This document shows, in pieces, positions 62,065 through 64,000 of a DNA stretch of 64,000 bases. The stretch spans positions 62,001 to 126,000 of the forward strand of contig NZ_NOJY02000007.1 of the NCBI RefSeq assembly GCF_002250835.2, in the 5' to 3' direction. Source of the stretch: Romboutsia weinsteinii (GTDB lineage: Bacteria > Bacillota > Clostridia > Peptostreptococcales > Peptostreptococcaceae). How positions within the stretch are numbered: position 1 is the stretch's first letter; every line of letters starts with the position of its first letter. The position numbers and the translations under genes were made by a program. The notes beneath the pieces were generated by a model that worked only from the letters and a program-made list of their open reading frames with translations, searched no databases and had not been told where the DNA came from.

Positions 62065-63021
62065 CTATTTTCTAAGCTTTGGATCTAGTGCATCTGATAA
62101 GCCATCTCCAATTAAATGAAACGATAACATCGTTAATATAATTAGTAAACAAGGGAAGAATAATTGATATGGATAAAACATCAATTGCAATTGTCCCGCT
62201 GAAGCCAATGCTCCCCAACTGGTTTCTGGTGGTCTAACTCCTAGTCCAATGTAGCTTAGAAATGCCTCACTGAAGATAAATCCAGGTATAGACATTGTAA
62301 CGCTAACCATGATAATTCCTAATGTATTAGGCAATAAATGCTTTATAATAATTCTACCTGTTGAAGCACCTAGAGCCTCTGCCGCTTGCACATAATCCTG
62401 TTCTTTGATTTGTAAAATCTGTCCACGCACCATTCGTGTGGTACCTACCCATGCTGTGATACTCATGGCAAATACAAGAGAAAACATACTTCTTCCCATA
62501 ACCATAGATAAAATTACAACAATAATCAAATAAGGTAAGTTACCAATTAACTCACATATTCTCATAATTATATCATCGACAATACCACCTTTTAGTCCTG
62601 CTAAAGCACCTAACAATGAACCAATAACAAACATTACAAATGTACAACTTAGTCCAATATATATTGAAATTCTTCCACCAACACAAACTCGAGTGAATAG
62701 ATCACGTCCCATGTCATCGGTCCCAAACCAATGCTGTGAGCTTGGTGTAAGGTTCTTTTGTGTAGCGTCAATTTTCTGATAATCTATCCCCGTAAGTGAT
62801 GGGCCAATAAATAATAGAAGTATAATTCCTATTAATAATACAAGACCCAAAATTGCCATCTTATTAGATCTAAATCTCCTCCATACATCTGCCCAATATG
62901 TAATAGATTTTTGTCCAATGTCTTCATTTGACAATCCTACTGTTCCAATTCTTTCAAACATATCATCTGCTTCTAAACAGACATCTTTAGAAAGAACATC
63001 CTGATCTATTATTTTCATCAT
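62065..63021 (-). CDS. oppC: Oligopeptide ABC transporter permease OppC
   Basis: A 318-residue permease with an N-terminal cytoplasmic extension, the OppC_N segment (WADVWRRFRSNKMAILGLVLL), six membrane helices in all and the coupling EAA-type loop EALGASTGRIIIKHLLPNTL that contacts the ATPases. The GTDDMGRDLFTRV motif is typical of the family. Confidence 0.93.
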   Translation of the reverse strand: MMKIIDQDVLSKDVCLEADDMFERIGTVGLSNEDIGQKSITYWADVWRRFRSNKMAILGLVLLIGIILLLFIGPSLTGIDYQKIDATQKNLTPSSQHWFGTDDMGRDLFTRVCVGGRISIYIGLSCTFVMFVIGSLLGALAGLKGGIVDDIIMRICELIGNLPYLIIVVILSMVMGRSMFSLVFAMSITAWVGTTRMVRGQILQIKEQDYVQAAEALGASTGRIIIKHLLPNTLGIIMVSVTMSIPGFIFSEAFLSYIGLGVRPPETSWGALASAGQLQLMFYPYQLFFPCLLIILTMLSFHLIGDGLSDALDPKLRK

Positions 63022-63030
63022 TCCCTCCTC

Positions 63031-63966
63031 TTATTTATTTCCTTTTGCTACTCGTATACGTGGATCCACTATTCCATACAATATATCTACAACAATTAAC
63101 GCTGCAACAAATAATATGGCAAAGAAAATAGTCAATCCTATAATCATTGTGTAATCATTATCTGAAACCGCTTTCACATAGTAGAAACCTAGCCCTGGAA
63201 TAGAGAACATTTTCTCCAATATAAATGAGCCTGCAAATACACCTGCCAGAGCTGGTCCAATCATAGTAACAATTGGTATCATTGAGTTTCTAAGTATATG
63301 CTTTCTTACAGTTCTTCCTTGACTACATCCCTTAGCTTTTGCCGTAATAATATAATCCTCACTAATTACAGATAAGGTACTAGTTCGCATATACTTCGTA
63401 TAAGAAGCAATGCCACCTATTGCATAAGCTGCAACCGGAAGTATGTAATGTTGCCATGACCCCCAACCATATACAGGAACTAATTTCCACTTGAAGGCCA
63501 ATAAATATTGCAATAATGCTGCAAATACAAAGCTTGGTATACAGATTGCAAGTACTACCATAAATCTAATAGCATGATCTACTACTTTTCCTCTGTTTAA
63601 CGCAGAGACCAACCCTAATCCTATTCCAATTGTAATCTGGAAAACTATTGCTATAAGACCAATTTTAACTGATACCCATACATTTTCTGATATTACATCA
63701 TTTGCAGTTTTTCCTGTGTAAATAATGGATTCCCCGAAGTCACCTGTTGTAATTAAATTTTTCATATAAGTTGTGTATCTTTCAAATAGCGGTTTATCTA
63801 ATCCATATTTCTCTCGAATAATTCCCTGTGCTTGTTCAGGCATTTGTCCTACTTTAGCTGCTATTGGATCACCAGGGGCTCCTGCAACTAAAAAAAACGT
63901 GGCCGTAGTTATTAAAAACAGTGTAACTGCTGCATAGACCAATCTTTTTCCAATAAATCTTAGCAT
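63031..63966 (-). CDS. oppB: Oligopeptide ABC transporter permease OppB
   Basis: A 311-residue permease and first gene of the operon in view: MLRFIGKRLVYAAVTLFLIT opens helix 1, then GDPIAAKVGQMPEQ (family motif), and the EAA loop AKGCSQGRTVRKHILRNSM. It pairs with OppC to form the pore. AGGAGGAAG precedes ATG 63966; the promoter must lie right of the window. Confidence 0.93.
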   Translation of the reverse strand: MLRFIGKRLVYAAVTLFLITTATFFLVAGAPGDPIAAKVGQMPEQAQGIIREKYGLDKPLFERYTTYMKNLITTGDFGESIIYTGKTANDVISENVWVSVKIGLIAIVFQITIGIGLGLVSALNRGKVVDHAIRFMVVLAICIPSFVFAALLQYLLAFKWKLVPVYGWGSWQHYILPVAAYAIGGIASYTKYMRTSTLSVISEDYIITAKAKGCSQGRTVRKHILRNSMIPIVTMIGPALAGVFAGSFILEKMFSIPGLGFYYVKAVSDNDYTMIIGLTIFFAILFVAALIVVDILYGIVDPRIRVAKGNK

Positions 63967-64000
63967 TTTTCTTCCTCCTTTCGCCTATTTATATTTCCCT

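Overview
The window reads as chromosome of a low-GC, Gram-positive, spore-forming anaerobe of the class Clostridia. The Peptostreptococcaceae (relatives of Clostridioides, Paraclostridium, Romboutsia) fit best; that placement is an inference from protein resemblance, AT-rich sequence, strong GGAGG-type ribosome binding sites, T-box control and a CotF-like coat-gene relic. Most genes are on the minus strand.

Layout. 1-1.6 kb: eroded accessory DNA with a CotF-like gene, an AbrB-like gene and an SSB-like tail, all broken. 1.7-4.9 kb: a surface alpha/beta hydrolase and a DUF4300 lipoprotein. 5.06-7.0 kb: an AgrC-like kinase preceded by four near-identical tandem AgrD-like signal-peptide genes of 40 residues each, with no agrB or agrA in view. 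7.0-8.6 kb: a polymerase relic and an orphan phage-type endolysin. 8.8-9.9 kb: YetF and DUF4363 membrane proteins. 9.98-10.3 kb: a HesB-like gene with an in-frame UGA. 10.4-12.0 kb: argG behind a T-box leader with two terminator modules. 12.2-17.1 kb: one operon of an HD protein, a VCBS-type lipoprotein, a two-component pair and truA. 17.3-22.5 kb: a Lys/Ser-rich protein, an RNA methyltransferase, LarE, methionine aminopeptidase and a polysaccharide deacetylase. 22.7-23.0 kb: an ArsC/Spx-like gene with a second in-frame UGA. 23.1-24.4 kb: a HEPN-motif protein. 24.6-38.9 kb: acyl-CoA dehydratase activase, Na/Pi transporter, GATE-domain membrane protein, gap, YitT, YaaA, YihY, phosphoglucomutase and a 3D-domain protein. 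39.1-49.6 kb: EamA transporter, amino acid permease, pentapeptide protein, a kinase/PepSY-like/regulator trio, a second deacetylase, DUF3793 behind a Fur-like box, and flotillin. 49.9-53.7 kb: a second OmpR-type pair divergent from two membrane genes, one an FMN-binding redox protein. 53.9-55.6 kb: an ABC-F protein behind an attenuator-like leader. 55.9-64 kb: a complete oligopeptide ABC transporter operon (oppBCDFA order) ending in two overlapping amidohydrolase paralogues, one of which has lost its metal ligands.

The points most worth checking are two candidate selenoproteins, each with a hairpin at the right distance after UGA; the agrD array; the partly duplicated T-box; the intact/degenerate amidohydrolase pair; and the HEPN protein. 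No rRNA, tRNA, CRISPR array or intact insertion sequence was seen.
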